The notes: a model not told the origin generated them from the letters alone. A DNA stretch of 64,000 bases from Clostridium folliculivorans (GCF_024341905.1 NZ_BQXY01000001.1:157013-221012), one strand, 5' to 3'; counted from the stretch's first letter, positions 27,969 to 37,589 are shown. Numbers and translations: made by a program.

Positions 27969-28589
27969 ATGCTAGTAAAAACTATAATATTGCCAAAAAA
28001 AGATTTAATAACGGTCACATCTGATACAACAATAGGAAGAGCCTTAGAGATAATGGACCAAAACAAGTTTTTATCAATTCCTGTTGTTGATGGAGAATAC
28101 TTTAAGGGTTCAATAGCACAGGATATTATTTATAAGTTTTATTTTGAGAAAGGTGCTGATAAAAAGAGCTTATTGGAGGATTTTTCAGTATCACATCTAC
28201 TAAGAAAAAGCATACCTAAGATAAATCTTTATGAAGAAGTTGAGAAAGCAGTTGGATTACTAGAAGAAACTCATGTTTCCTTTGTTGCCGTTGTTGACGA
28301 ATTTGACAAGTTTGTAGGAATTTTAACTCATCATGCGGTATTTGAACAATATACTAATGTATTTGGGCTTAACAAAGGTGAAAGAATGGCAGTTACTGCT
28401 TATGATGTACCAGGACAAATATCAAGGTTATCTAAGATACTTACAGAAAATCAAGCTGATATAGTCAGTTTTGTTGTAATAGATCCGAAAAGTGTTACTG
28501 ATGTAAGAGAAATAGTTGTAAGAATGAAGACTAAGAATTTAGAAATAATTAAAGAAAAAGTTAAGGCTGCTGGGTTTAAAGTAGTTTAG
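27969..28589 (+). CDS. AcuB-like CBS-pair and ACT-like protein
   Basis: The 206 residues carry two CBS motifs (about 10-60 and 78-130) and a C-terminal ACT-like region (about 138-206, beginning VTAYDVPGQISRLSKIL). This order is that of AcuB proteins, which sense nucleotides and amino acids and modulate partners. The neighbours give no partner: the gene stands alone, with a ribosome binding site CGAGGGGGAGAG before the ATG. The 27695-27968 gap is AT-rich, with no gene. The function is a regulatory guess. Confidence 0.75.
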   Translation: MLVKTIILPKKDLITVTSDTTIGRALEIMDQNKFLSIPVVDGEYFKGSIAQDIIYKFYFEKGADKKSLLEDFSVSHLLRKSIPKINLYEEVEKAVGLLEETHVSFVAVVDEFDKFVGILTHHAVFEQYTNVFGLNKGERMAVTAYDVPGQISRLSKILTENQADIVSFVVIDPKSVTDVREIVVRMKTKNLEIIKEKVKAAGFKVV

Positions 28590-28828
28590 TAGACGATTTG
28601 CTTCTTCTGATTTTAAATCTATTTTAGGTTCTTGTAGGGTATAGCATAGAATTTTAAACATATATTGTAGTATAAATCGGAAATTTAAATATAGCTGTTT
28701 ATTAGAAAGGTATCGTATAATTACATAAATTATTATAAGATACCTTTTTAAATATGTATTAGTTTTATTAAGAATATAAATTATGTTAAGAAGTGTTTAG
28801 CAATAATAAAAATAAGTACAAAAAAATG

Positions 28829-28857
28829 TTGCGTTATTTTCAAGAATGTTATATAAT
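28829..28857 (+). promoter_or_regulatory. Promoter of tRNA-Trp copy 1
   Basis: TTGCGT (28829-28834), a 17-bp spacer and TATAAT (28852-28857) lie 13 bp before the tRNA. Confidence 0.7.
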
Positions 28858-28870
28858 CTTATTTGTTCGA

Positions 28871-28946
28871 AGGGGTATAGCTCAACTGGTAGAGTGGCGG
28901 TCTCCAAAACCGTAGGTTGTGGGTTCGATCCCTATTGCCCCTGCCA
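28871..28946 (+). tRNA. tRNA-Trp (CCA anticodon), copy 1
   Basis: A 76-nt cloverleaf with acceptor AGGGGTA/TGCCCCT, a CTCCAAA anticodon loop (anticodon CCA), the T-loop TTCGATC and an encoded CCA. A second copy at 35749-35824 differs by one base in the T stem. This copy has the weaker G-U closing pair. Confidence 0.97.
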
Positions 28947-28983
28947 AAAGACTAGTAGAAAAGTTTTCTACTAGTCTTTTTTT
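28947..28983 (+). terminator. Terminator of tRNA-Trp copy 1
   Basis: A long perfect stem (AAAGACTAGTAGAAA / TTTCTACTAGTCTTT) starts directly after the CCA and ends in a T run. Confidence 0.92.
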
Positions 28984-29013
28984 ATCGAAATTCTTTGATG
29001 AAAGTTGTTATCT

Positions 29014-29176
29014 ATTAAAGTAGTAAGACGTACACCAACGAATATATTTTTACTGCATTAGGAAAGTAGTAGTAAATACAGCTGCTGAGCTGGATTTATT
29101 AATGGAGTATATGAGAGAAGACTTACTCTTAATATTAGAATATATAAATGATGCATTGAAAAATGACTATCTATAA
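29014..29176 (+). pseudogene. Possible frame-shifted gene remnant
   Basis: One frame reads TYTNEYIFTALGK then stop at 29066. After a one-base shift the next frame reads VVVNTAAELDLLMEYMREDL and on to ALKNDYL and a stop at 29174-29176. The amino-acid mix looks coding, and the two parts would join in a single frame. There is no start codon with a ribosome binding site, and I cannot name a family. It may equally be chance. Confidence 0.22.
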
Positions 29177-29870
29177 TCTGCTCTTATGCTTATTCTGAGC
29201 AATTATATATTAATTGCTTTAGTGTAAACACATATCGATATACAGATGAATTACCAGATTGAAATTATTTTTATCAATTTGTTAATTTATCTTTTTTTTA
29301 TTTTTATTAAAAAGCAATCATGAAAAACTTATAAAGTATAAAGTAAATATAGTGAAAAAGTGGATGTGTATAATTGGAATATTTTAAGTAATTATTTTAA
29401 TTTAAATAAATTTATGTTATGAATATTTTAGCGATAAACAATTTTTTTGATGTTTGTACTAATTTTAATCCATTATATGGATAAAGTTCTCGTAAGAGAA
29501 TTAGTAAATCTATCATAAAAATAAAAATTGTTAAATTTGAATTTATATACTGATTAATTAACAGTTTAATAAATTTGTTATAAATCTAGCAAATTTAATT
29601 ACTTCATAGATGATATTAATTATAGATTTGGGAAAAAAATGCCTTTGAAAATGTTTACTTACTGCCAAATTTGATAGCTTATAGTAAAACAATAAAAAAA
29701 TACACATCAAAATTAACATTTAATAATAAATTCAAAAAACTATTTACAAAATGATAATTTGTAACTATAATTTTTTATATAAACTTAAGAAAAATAACAA
29801 TGAATGAGGAGATGTTAGTCGGGGGATAAGTGATACAAAATAATATTTGATTATTTGTATTGAAAAAGTA

Positions 29871-29910
29871 GAAATTTAGTACATAATAGAGATTTAGTTA
29901 GAATTTAGTA
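29871..29910 (+). repeat. ATTTAGT direct repeats upstream of oppB
   Basis: GAAATTTAGTA (29871-29881), GATTTAGTTA (29891-29900) and GAATTTAGTA (29901-29910) are three near copies. They end about 34 bp before the oppB start, in the probable leader or promoter, and may bind a regulator. Confidence 0.35.
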
Positions 29911-29943
29911 TCAATAAACATATTTAAAGGGGGACTTAAAAAG

Positions 29944-30867
29944 ATGTTTAAATACACATTAAAGAGAATTGCTATAAGCTTGCTTACTATTTTTATAGTA
30001 ATAACTGCAACTTTCTTTTTAATAAGAGCGATTCCTGGGGGACCATTTACAGGAGAAAAGAAATTACCACCTTCTATACTTGAAAACCTAAATAAAAAGT
30101 TTGGATTAGACAAACCGATGTCTCAACAATATACTACATATGTTAGTAGTATTGTAACAAAAGGTGATTTAGGACCTTCAATGATGTATGAAGGAACAAC
30201 TGTTAATGATATTATCAAAAAGTTTTTCCCTGTTTCAGCAAAACTAGGACTGGCTTCAGTTGTGTTTTCATTGATTTTTGGAGTGTTATTAGGAATACTT
30301 TCAGCGTTAAAGGAAAATAAATGGCAGGATAGATTATCAATGGTTATATCAACAATTGGTGTAACTGTGCCAAGCTTTGTAATGGCTACATTGTTAACTT
30401 ATGTTTTTGCTATAAAATTAAAATTATTCCCTGCAATAGGTTTGAAGAGTGTGTCATCATATGTTCTTCCTACTATAGCTTTAGGTGGATATTCAATGGC
30501 TTTCGTATCAAGATTATCAAGATCAAGCTTAGTTGAAGTTCTAAGACAAGATTTTATAAGAGTTGCAAAAGCAAAAGGACTACCACAAAGAGTTGTAATA
30601 GTTAAACATGCACTTAGAAATTCACTTATTCCAATAATTACTTATGTAGGACCACTTTTAGCATCAGTACTTACAGGAAGCTTTGTAGTTGAATCTATTT
30701 TTGGAATTCCTGGACTAGGAAGAGAATTTGTTACAAGTATTAGTAACAGAGATTACACTGAAATAATGGGATTGACCATTTTTTATTGTGCATTCCTAGT
30801 AATATGTAATTTAATTGTTGATATTTTATATGGATTTGTAGATCCTAGAATTAAAATACAAGATTAG
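29944..30867 (+). CDS. oppB: Oligopeptide ABC transporter permease OppB
   Basis: One of two membrane subunits of a peptide importer. The 307 residues begin MFKYTLKRIAISLLTIFIV. There are about six membrane segments and the permease EAA-type loop EVLRQDFIRVAKAKGLPQRV (about 199-218), which couples to the ATPases. It is first in oppBCDFA, with 15 nt to oppC. Four uniform tight gaps show one operon. Confidence 0.95.
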   Translation: MFKYTLKRIAISLLTIFIVITATFFLIRAIPGGPFTGEKKLPPSILENLNKKFGLDKPMSQQYTTYVSSIVTKGDLGPSMMYEGTTVNDIIKKFFPVSAKLGLASVVFSLIFGVLLGILSALKENKWQDRLSMVISTIGVTVPSFVMATLLTYVFAIKLKLFPAIGLKSVSSYVLPTIALGGYSMAFVSRLSRSSLVEVLRQDFIRVAKAKGLPQRVVIVKHALRNSLIPIITYVGPLLASVLTGSFVVESIFGIPGLGREFVTSISNRDYTEIMGLTIFYCAFLVICNLIVDILYGFVDPRIKIQD

Positions 30868-30882
30868 TGGAGGCGTGAAGTA

Positions 30883-31800
30883 ATGGAAATCACAAAGGAT
30901 CTATTTGAATTAGTTCCAGATAATGAAAAAGACAAAGAAGGCGTTGCAAGACCTTCTATGACATATTTGCAAGATGCTTGGAGAAGACTTAAGCAAAATA
31001 AGTTAGCACTATTAGGATTAGCTGTAATTGTGCTTATGACTTTAGCTGCTATTTTTATTCCAATGTTTTCTCATTATGATTATTCTACACAAGATTTTAA
31101 GATTGCTAACCAAGGTGCAAGTGCAGCTCATATATTTGGAACTGATAAGTTCGGAAGAGATATTTTCACTAGAGTAGCTTATGGTGCTAGAATTTCACTT
31201 ACAGTTGCATTCGTAGCTAGTGCTCTAAATGTACTTATTGGTATCATATACGGTGGTGTTTCAGGATACTTTGGTGGTTGGGTAGATATGGTTATGATGA
31301 GAATAGTAGATATACTAAACTCAATACCAATGTTAATTTATGTAATACTTATAAGTGTTGCTCTAGGTTCAAGGGATATCAAAGGTATAATTATTGCCAT
31401 GACAATATCGATGTGGACAACTATGGCTAGAATAGTAAGAGGACAAATCTTAACTTTAAAGGAACAAGAATTTGTACTTGCAGCTAAAACACTTGGTGTT
31501 AAGCCGTTTGCAATAATATTTAGACATCTTATACCAAATAGTATGGGTTCTATAATAGTAACATTAACTTTAGCAATTCCAGAAGCTATTTTTACTGAAT
31601 CATTCCTTAGCTTTGTAGGAGTAGGTATATCTGCACCTAAAGCATCATGGGGTACTCTAGCTTCAGAAGCTGTTGAAATGATGAGAACTCATCCATCACA
31701 ATTATTAATTCCTTCTTTAGCAATTTGTATAACAGTTTTTGCGTTTAATATGCTTGGCGATGGTTTAAGAGATGCCTTAGACCCTAAGATGAGAAAGTAG
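30883..31800 (+). CDS. oppC: Oligopeptide ABC transporter permease OppC
   Basis: The second permease subunit (305 residues). It has the OppC-type N-terminal tail before the first membrane segment (about 42-62), the FGTDKFGRDIFTRVAYGARI signature (about 85-104) and the EAA loop KEQEFVLAAKTLGVKPFAII (about 194-213). GGAGGCGTG precedes the ATG. It pairs with OppB to form the channel. Confidence 0.95.
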   Translation: MEITKDLFELVPDNEKDKEGVARPSMTYLQDAWRRLKQNKLALLGLAVIVLMTLAAIFIPMFSHYDYSTQDFKIANQGASAAHIFGTDKFGRDIFTRVAYGARISLTVAFVASALNVLIGIIYGGVSGYFGGWVDMVMMRIVDILNSIPMLIYVILISVALGSRDIKGIIIAMTISMWTTMARIVRGQILTLKEQEFVLAAKTLGVKPFAIIFRHLIPNSMGSIIVTLTLAIPEAIFTESFLSFVGVGISAPKASWGTLASEAVEMMRTHPSQLLIPSLAICITVFAFNMLGDGLRDALDPKMRK

Positions 31801-31813
31801 GAGGAAAATATAA

Positions 31814-32854
31814 ATGCATGAAAAAATACTTGAAATAAATGATTTACAGACTTCTTTCTACACACATGTTGGAGAAGTAAAAGCGGTTAGAGGGGTATCT
31901 TTTCATTTAAACAAAGGAGAGGTACTTGGAATCGTTGGTGAGTCTGGAAGTGGTAAAAGTATCACTATGATGAGCATTATGAGACTACTTGCTGAAAGCG
32001 GAAAAGTAAAAGGCGGTACTGTAGTTTTTAACGGAGAAGAAATAAGCAGCTTTACAGATAAACAAATGGAAAAAATCAGAGGAAATGAAATTAGTATGAT
32101 CTTCCAAGATCCTATGACTTCATTAAATCCAGTATTAACTGTAGGCGATCAACTTATGGAACCATTGAAGAAACATTTAAAGATAACTGGTGAAGAAGCA
32201 AGAAAGAAAGCAGTTGAAATGCTAAGCTTAGTAGGTATTCCAAGTCCAGAGAAAAGACTTAAGCAATACCCACATGAGTTTTCAGGTGGTATGAGACAAA
32301 GAGTTATGATAGCTATGTCTCTTATATGTAACCCTAAACTTATAATAGCAGACGAACCAACTACAGCTTTAGATGTTACAATTCAAGCTCAAATACTTGA
32401 ATTACTTAAAGAATTAAAGGATAAGTTAAATACATCAATCATAATAATAACTCACGATTTGGGAGTTGTTGCTGATATTTGTAATAGAATAAATGTTATG
32501 TATGGCGGAGTAGTAGTAGAAAGTGGAACTACAAGTGACATATTTTACAAATCGAGACATCCATATACATGGGGCCTTCTAAATAGTGTTCCTAATCCGA
32601 AGCTAAATACAAAGGAAAGATTAAAACCTATAGAAGGTACACCACCAGATTTATTAAATCCTCCTAAGGGTTGCCCTTTTGCTCCTAGATGTGAGCATGC
32701 AATGAAAGTTTGTATGGAGGCTATGCCAGAGAAGTTTAATATATCAGAGAATCATTATTCATCATGTTGGTTAAACCATCCTATGGCGCCAAAGGTTGAA
32801 AGAAAATTACCTGATGAAGCAGTAGAAGAATCTCCAAAAGGCACAGGGAGGTAA
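31814..32854 (+). CDS. oppD: Oligopeptide ABC transporter ATPase OppD
   Basis: An ABC ATPase of 346 residues. Walker A GESGSGKS (about 42-49), the Q loop [10 protein letters not shown], the signature FSGGMRQRV (about 155-163), Walker [13 protein letters not shown] and the H-loop ITHDLG are all intact. The C-terminal oligopeptide/dipeptide extension, with [14 protein letters not shown], is present; these cysteines form an iron-sulfur site in some relatives. It works with OppF. Confidence 0.96.
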   Translation: MHEKILEINDLQTSFYTHVGEVKAVRGVSFHLNKGEVLGIVGESGSGKSITMMSIMRLLAESGKVKGGTVVFNGEEISSFTDKQMEKIRGNEISMIFQDPMTSLNPVLTVGDQLMEPLKKHLKITGEEARKKAVEMLSLVGIPSPEKRLKQYPHEFSGGMRQRVMIAMSLICNPKLIIADEPTTALDVTIQAQILELLKELKDKLNTSIIIITHDLGVVADICNRINVMYGGVVVESGTTSDIFYKSRHPYTWGLLNSVPNPKLNTKERLKPIEGTPPDLLNPPKGCPFAPRCEHAMKVCMEAMPEKFNISENHYSSCWLNHPMAPKVERKLPDEAVEESPKGTGR

Positions 32855-32863
32855 TTAGACAAA

Positions 32864-33838
32864 ATGGAAGATAAAATTTTATTAGAAGTTAAAAATTTAA
32901 AGAAATATTTCCCGATAAAAAAGGGCATACTAGGTACACAAGTATCTAATGTTAAAGCAGTAGATGATGTATCTTTTAGCATAAAAAAAGGTGAAACACT
33001 AGGATTTGTAGGAGAATCAGGTTGTGGTAAAACTACGACAGGCAGAACAATCATAAAATTATATGAGCCAACTGAAGGTCAAATAATTTATGATGGTAAG
33101 GACATAGCTAAGCTAAGTCCAGGACAAATGCGTCCTCTAAGAAAGAAGATGCAGATGATATTCCAAGATCCATATGCATCACTAGATCCAAGAATGACTG
33201 TTGGGGATATAATAGGTGAAGCTATTGATGCTCAAAGGTTACTTGGTAAAGGTGAAAGAAATGATAAGATAACTTATCTATTAAAAAAGGTTGGACTTAA
33301 TGGAGATCATGGATCAAGATATCCACATGAATTCTCGGGTGGTCAAAGACAAAGAATTGGTATAGCTAGAGCTTTAGCAGTTGACCCAGAGTTCATAGTT
33401 TGTGATGAACCTATATCAGCTCTAGACGTTTCAATACAGGCACAAGTTGTAAATATGCTTGAAGATCTACAGCATGATTTAGGATTAACTTACCTTTTTA
33501 TTGCTCATGATTTATCTATGGTTAAGCATATTTCTAACAGAATTGGGGTAATGTATTTAGGTCATCTAGTTGAAATTGGAGAAAGTAATGAGTTGTATAG
33601 CAAGCCATTACATCCTTACACCCAAGCTCTATTATCAGCGATACCTATACCAGATCCAGATATGGCAAGCAAAAATAGAAGAATCGTATTGCAAGGAGAA
33701 ACTCCTTCACCAATAGATCCACCAGTTGGATGTAGATTCAAAGATAGATGTAAATATGCTAAGCCTATTTGTTCACAGGTAACACCTATATTAAAAGAAG
33801 TAGGTAAAGATCATTCAGTTGCCTGTCATTTATATTAA
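32864..33838 (+). CDS. oppF: Oligopeptide ABC transporter ATPase OppF
   Basis: The partner ATPase of OppD (324 residues). Walker [15 protein letters not shown] (about 49-62), Q loop [11 protein letters not shown], signature [15 protein letters not shown], Walker [14 protein letters not shown] and IAHDLSM are intact. The C-terminal extension has [16 protein letters not shown]. It lies 9 nt after oppD. Confidence 0.96.
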   Translation: MEDKILLEVKNLKKYFPIKKGILGTQVSNVKAVDDVSFSIKKGETLGFVGESGCGKTTTGRTIIKLYEPTEGQIIYDGKDIAKLSPGQMRPLRKKMQMIFQDPYASLDPRMTVGDIIGEAIDAQRLLGKGERNDKITYLLKKVGLNGDHGSRYPHEFSGGQRQRIGIARALAVDPEFIVCDEPISALDVSIQAQVVNMLEDLQHDLGLTYLFIAHDLSMVKHISNRIGVMYLGHLVEIGESNELYSKPLHPYTQALLSAIPIPDPDMASKNRRIVLQGETPSPIDPPVGCRFKDRCKYAKPICSQVTPILKEVGKDHSVACHLY

Positions 33839-33902
33839 TTTTAATTAGGTATAAATTTGTTTAAATAAATTATACAATTTTCCATTATAAGGGGGTACAA
33901 TA

Positions 33903-35561
33903 ATGTTAAAAAGAAACAAAATGAAAGTTCTTTCATTAATTCTTGCTACTTTAGTAGTAGGAACAACTTTTGTAGGCTGTGGTAAAAAAGATGATGCATC
34001 TTCTACAGCAAAGGTTGATCAGGTTGTAAAGTATAACCTTGGGGCTCAACCAAAAACAATAGATCCAGGCTTAAACAACTCTGTTGAAGGCGGTATTGTT
34101 GACGTTAATGCGTTTGAAGGTTTAGAAAACGTAGATGCTAACAATAAAGTTAATCCAGGAGTTGCTGAAAAATATGATGTTTCAAGCGATGGAACTAAGT
34201 ATACTTTCCATTTAAGAAAAGATGCAAAATGGTCAGATGGAAAGAATGTTACAGCTAATGATTTCTATTACGCTTGGACTAGAGCTTTAGCTCCAGAAAC
34301 TGCATCAGATTACGCTTACCAATTATATTACATCAAAAATGGTGAAGCATATAATGGCGGAAAAGCTAAAGTTTCAGATGTAGGAATAAAAGTAGTTGAT
34401 GATTATACACTAGAAGTTACACTTGAGGCTCCAACAGCTTACTTCTTAGCTTTAACTGCATTCCCAACTTACTTCCCAGTAAGAAAAGATATAGTTGATG
34501 CAAACAAAGAAGGATGGGCTACAGATGCAAAGACTTTTGTATCAAACGGACCTTACAAAATGTCTGAATATGCTCAAAAAGATCATATGACATTCGTTAA
34601 GAACGATAACTATTGGGATAAAGCAAACGTTAAGCTTGACAAAATCCAATATACACTATTAGATAATGAAACATCTGCATTAAATGCTTTCGAATCTGGT
34701 GAAATAGATGCTACAGATTTATTACCAGCAGAACAAAAGCAAAGCTTAATCAAAGATGGTAAGGCTAAGGTTTACCCATACCTTGGAACATATTACTATG
34801 CAGTAAATGTTTCAAACAAGAACGTTTCTGCAGATGTTGCTAAAGCATTAAGCAACGTTAATGTAAGAAAAGCACTTAGCATGGCTATAGACAGAACTGC
34901 AATAGTTGAAAATGTAACAAAAGGTGGAGAACAACCTGCTACATCATACGTTCCTAAGGGAATAGTTGATAGTACTGGAAAAGAATTTAAGAATAAGGAT
35001 TACCTAAAGACTACAGCTGATGTTGAAGGTGCTAAGAAGTTACTTGCTGATGCTGGATATCCAGAAGGTAAGAACTTCCCTAAACTTGAAATTAAGTACA
35101 ACACAGGACAAGGACATCAAAACATCGCTCAAGCTATACAAGAAATGTGGAAAAAGAACTTAGGAATCGACGTTACACTAGTTAATGAAGAAAGAAAAGT
35201 TCAATTAGACGATTTAACAAAGCATAACTTCATGGTATGTAGAACATCATGGATCGCTGACTACAATGATCCAATGACATTTATAGATATGTACTACACT
35301 AACGGTGGAAATAACAACCCTGGTTACACTAACCCAGAATATGACAAGTTAGTTGACGCTGCTAAGAAGGGTACTGACGCTGCTAAGAGAACTGATGATA
35401 TGCATAAAGCAGAAGACATATTAATGAATGATATGCCAATAATTCCAATATACTACTACACTAACGTTCTTGCACTTAAGAGCAATATAACTGATTTACA
35501 AAAATCCCCACTAGGATTTGTATACTTCAGAAGTACAGTAGTAGAAGCTGCTTCTAAATAA
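33903..35561 (+). CDS. oppA: Oligopeptide-binding lipoprotein OppA
   Basis: The extracellular peptide-binding lipoprotein of the importer (552 residues). The signal peptide ends in the lipobox TFVGC (lipidated Cys at about 25), and the SBP_bac_5 domain follows. Codon use differs from most neighbours: AAC, TTC, TAC and ATC are frequent, as expected for a highly expressed protein. AAGGGGG precedes the ATG. It is last in the operon, before a strong terminator, with a 64-nt gap after oppF. Confidence 0.95.
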   Translation: MLKRNKMKVLSLILATLVVGTTFVGCGKKDDASSTAKVDQVVKYNLGAQPKTIDPGLNNSVEGGIVDVNAFEGLENVDANNKVNPGVAEKYDVSSDGTKYTFHLRKDAKWSDGKNVTANDFYYAWTRALAPETASDYAYQLYYIKNGEAYNGGKAKVSDVGIKVVDDYTLEVTLEAPTAYFLALTAFPTYFPVRKDIVDANKEGWATDAKTFVSNGPYKMSEYAQKDHMTFVKNDNYWDKANVKLDKIQYTLLDNETSALNAFESGEIDATDLLPAEQKQSLIKDGKAKVYPYLGTYYYAVNVSNKNVSADVAKALSNVNVRKALSMAIDRTAIVENVTKGGEQPATSYVPKGIVDSTGKEFKNKDYLKTTADVEGAKKLLADAGYPEGKNFPKLEIKYNTGQGHQNIAQAIQEMWKKNLGIDVTLVNEERKVQLDDLTKHNFMVCRTSWIADYNDPMTFIDMYYTNGGNNNPGYTNPEYDKLVDAAKKGTDAAKRTDDMHKAEDILMNDMPIIPIYYYTNVLALKSNITDLQKSPLGFVYFRSTVVEAASK

Positions 35562-35603
35562 GACTTTTATCGATTGCTTATAGCATGAGGTAATATATAA
35601 AGT

Positions 35604-35648
35604 GGTAGTATCTTTAGTTGTTAATATAACTAAAGATACTACCTTTTA
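35604..35648 (+). terminator. Terminator of the opp operon
   Basis: A perfect 16-bp stem (35604-35619 with 35628-35643) is followed by TTTT. Confidence 0.93.
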
Positions 35649-35698
35649 ATATTATGTTGTTTAAATATTCACAATTTATCAAAATTCACAACAAGCTA

Positions 35699-35727
35699 TT
35701 GCACATGTCTCACAAATATGATATTAT
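35699..35727 (+). promoter_or_regulatory. Promoter of tRNA-Trp copy 2
   Basis: TTGCAC (35699-35704), a 17-bp spacer and TATTAT (35722-35727) lie 21 bp before the tRNA. Confidence 0.65.
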
Positions 35728-35748
35728 ATCTTTTGTAAGTGTTATTAT

Positions 35749-35824
35749 AGGGGTATAGCTCAACTGGTAGAGTGGCGGTCTCCAAAACCGTAGGTTGTGG
35801 GTTCGATCCCTACTGCCCCTGCCA
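35749..35824 (+). tRNA. tRNA-Trp (CCA anticodon), copy 2
   Basis: The sequence equals copy 1 at 28871-28946 except one base in the 3' T stem (C for T), which turns a G-U closing pair into G-C. The CCA end is encoded. The two copies stand in the same direction on either side of the opp operon. Confidence 0.97.
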
Positions 35825-35850
35825 ATATGGTAAACGAAGCTTACAAGTAT

Positions 35851-35890
35851 AATCCGCGAATATTTTTTTGGATATTCGTGGATTTTTATT
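35851..35890 (+). terminator. Terminator of tRNA-Trp copy 2
   Basis: A stem AATCCGCGAATAT / ATATTCGTGGATT (35851-35863, 35872-35884) with one G-U is followed by TTTTATT. Confidence 0.85.
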
Positions 35891-36275
35891 GTATTTATTT
35901 AATGAATTTTAAGAGTATTAGTATATGAGTTATAATTAATAGGTTTCATGAATGAAGGAATTATTATGGTATTACTTTAAAACATATAATATAATTTCAG
36001 GCTATTTTAATAGATTTTATAAATTGTGCTTCAGTAAAACTTGATTATAACGATAATATAGTTAATAATAAAATTTACAACATATAGAAAATATAGTATA
36101 ATTATGTTTGCTGTGAATATTTGTAATTAGTATTTATGAATTTATTTTTTTAATATTATTACATTGAATATACATAATAAATAATAGATCAATAAATTTT
36201 ATAATCTTATGAATTTTGTATTAAGTATAAGTAAAATTTGAAAAGGCTCTTGAGTATTAAATTTGGGGTGGGAAA
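35891..36275 (+). other. AT-rich gap after tRNA-Trp copy 2
   Basis: About 385 bp have no gene or recognised RNA. The 3' end carries the leader of the next gene, with GGGGTGGG before its ATG. Confidence 0.4.
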
Positions 36276-36671
36276 ATGTACTATTATTTTAAGTATTATA
36301 AGAAAAAAGGTATTATAAGAAACATAATTAAAGGATATATAGGAAATGAAGAGTTGACATATATGATAAAAGAATACATAGATGTTACAGAAACAGTAGA
36401 TACTGAAAATAAGATATTAGTAATGGATGTTTCTGGTTTAGAACTTATAAAATCGGAAGTAAGTGATACATATTGCGAATTTTTAAGAAGTACATCTAAA
36501 GAAAAATGGACAATTAACATTATAATAATGCCTAAATCCATAATAGGAAGTTACCAACTAAAAAAGTTTATTAAAAATTCAGGTATAAATCCTATTTTAG
36601 TTAATAGCAGTAGAGAAGCTATTAACGTAATCAAAAGCTATAAAGGAAGTACATACCAAAATTGTATTTAA
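36276..36671 (+). CDS. Hypothetical protein, possible STAS-like fold
   Basis: I do not recognise this 131-residue protein. It is basic at the N-terminus (YYFKYYKKKGIIRNIIKGY). The pattern of strand and helix in KILVMDVSGLELIKSEVSD, then INIIIMPKSIIGSY and NPILVNSSREAINVIKSY, looks like a STAS or anti-anti-sigma-type fold, but the phospho-accepting Ser position cannot be fixed. GGGGTGGG precedes the ATG. A short hairpin (36712-36730) follows. It lies next to a spore gene, so a sporulation link is possible but unproven. Confidence 0.5.
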   Translation: MYYYFKYYKKKGIIRNIIKGYIGNEELTYMIKEYIDVTETVDTENKILVMDVSGLELIKSEVSDTYCEFLRSTSKEKWTINIIIMPKSIIGSYQLKKFIKNSGINPILVNSSREAINVIKSYKGSTYQNCI

Positions 36672-36855
36672 TTCAATAGTCTATTAATACTGTTTGTGGT
36701 TAACATAATAGTGTAAACCAAAAAGGTTTACTGCTGAAGTATCGTTTAAGCTGAAGCAAGTTTTAATAATATTGCTGTTAAGCAAAAAGTTAAAATTTTA
36801 ATTTAGCATATTGCGATACGGAAAAGCCATCTCAAAACCAAAGGAGGAATGTTAT

Positions 36856-37053
36856 ATGTCAAGATCAAGAACATTAGTTCCAGAGGCGAAACAAGGATTA
36901 TCTAAGTTTAAATTTGAAGTAGCAAGAGAACTAGGAGTTCCATTAGGTGATTATAATGGAGATCTAACATCAAAACAATGTGGTTCCGTAGGTGGAGAAA
37001 TGGTAAAAAGAATGGTAGAGGAATTCGAAGGACACATGACAACTAATCACTAG
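36856..37053 (+). CDS. Alpha/beta-type small acid-soluble spore protein
   Basis: SASPs coat and protect spore DNA and are degraded at germination. The 65 residues have the family core FKFEVARELGVPL and the C-terminal GGEMVKRMVEEFE. The GPR-cleavage region is around KFEVARE. The start is the ATG at 36856 behind AAGGAGG (36841-36847); a longer frame to 36811 has no site. A tiny ORF with its own strong ribosome binding site follows at 37122 before a terminator. Expression in the forespore is expected; no sigma-G promoter could be fixed. Confidence 0.95.
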   Translation: MSRSRTLVPEAKQGLSKFKFEVARELGVPLGDYNGDLTSKQCGSVGGEMVKRMVEEFEGHMTTNH

Positions 37054-37121
37054 TCATAGTGGAATGCATTTGGTAGGTTGAATCTTAGTTATGTAATCTG
37101 ACCATTAAGGGAGGAGTTACT

Positions 37122-37157
37122 ATGAGTAATGATGTACCGCCAGATAGTATATTCTAA
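37122..37157 (+). CDS. 11-residue microprotein gene after the SASP
   Basis: The frame encodes MSNDVPPDSIF. It has a near-ideal ribosome binding site GGGAGGAG at 37109-37116, 5 nt before the ATG, and is followed 5 nt after the stop by a strong terminator. There is no terminator between the SASP stop and this site, so both can lie on one mRNA. I recognise no family. The signals around it are much better than chance would give for a random 12-codon frame, but translation is not shown. Confidence 0.5.
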   Translation: MSNDVPPDSIF

Positions 37158-37162
37158 TACCG

Positions 37163-37186
37163 GGGCACAAGAAATTGTGCCCTTTT
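37163..37186 (+). terminator. Terminator of the SASP/microprotein unit
   Basis: GGGCACAA (37163-37170), loop GAAA, and TTGTGCCC (37175-37182), then TTTTATT. Confidence 0.92.
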
Positions 37187-37331
37187 ATTCTTTAATAAAT
37201 TAATAGTCTTTTATTAGTTGTTCTTAAATTAAATAACAATATGCTACTCTTAATCTTGCATACTTTTCAATAGAGGTTTGATTATATAATCTCTGGGCAA
37301 TAAAGAGAAGCTTTACAAGGAGGAATAACTC

Positions 37332-37550
37332 ATGGATTGGAAAAAAGGTATAGTTACTTTTGATGATGGTTCAAGTTATGATGGAGAATTTTTGATAAAT
37401 GAAGAAGGACAGATTTACAACATAAAAGTATTTAAGGATGGCAAAGCAATAAAAGAAGTAAATGCAGAGGAATTTGCTAGTAGCTTAGGTAAAAGTGTAG
37501 AGGATGTTTATCCATACAAAGCAACTTTTGGGCAAAATATATATAAATAA
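37332..37550 (+). CDS. Small hypothetical protein with a MORN-like motif
   Basis: A 72-residue acidic protein of unknown function. The start GIVTFDDGSSYDGEF resembles a single MORN-type repeat; the rest ends in DVYPYKATFGQNIYK. AAGGAGGAAT stands at ideal distance from the ATG and a terminator follows, so it is a real single-gene unit. It has no signal peptide or membrane segment. Its place next to the SASP may hint at a spore role, which is only a guess. Confidence 0.7.
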   Translation: MDWKKGIVTFDDGSSYDGEFLINEEGQIYNIKVFKDGKAIKEVNAEEFASSLGKSVEDVYPYKATFGQNIYK

Positions 37551-37565
37551 TCAAGTTATAAGTAA

Positions 37566-37589
37566 AAAGAGGTTTAGCCTCTTTTTTTT
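37566..37589 (+). terminator. Terminator of the small hypothetical gene
   Basis: A stem AAAGAGG/CCTCTTT (37566-37572, 37578-37584) is followed by T residues. Confidence 0.9.

Larger units (their letters stand above)
28985..29943 (+). other. 960-bp AT-rich gap before the opp operon
   Basis: No intact gene is visible. A frame-broken, coding-looking stretch lies near 29014-29176. The rest is very AT-rich. Close to oppB there is a bulged inverted repeat ATACAAAATAAT..ATTATTTGTAT (about 29833-29860) and an ATTTAGT repeat cluster (29871-29910). The ribosome binding site AAAGGGGG is at 29926-29933. Confidence 0.45.

Noticed and set aside
36672..36855. Sigma-G promoter before the SASP gene
   Set aside because: A GCATA-like -35 near 36807 has no proper CATNNTA -10 at the right distance, so I could not support it.
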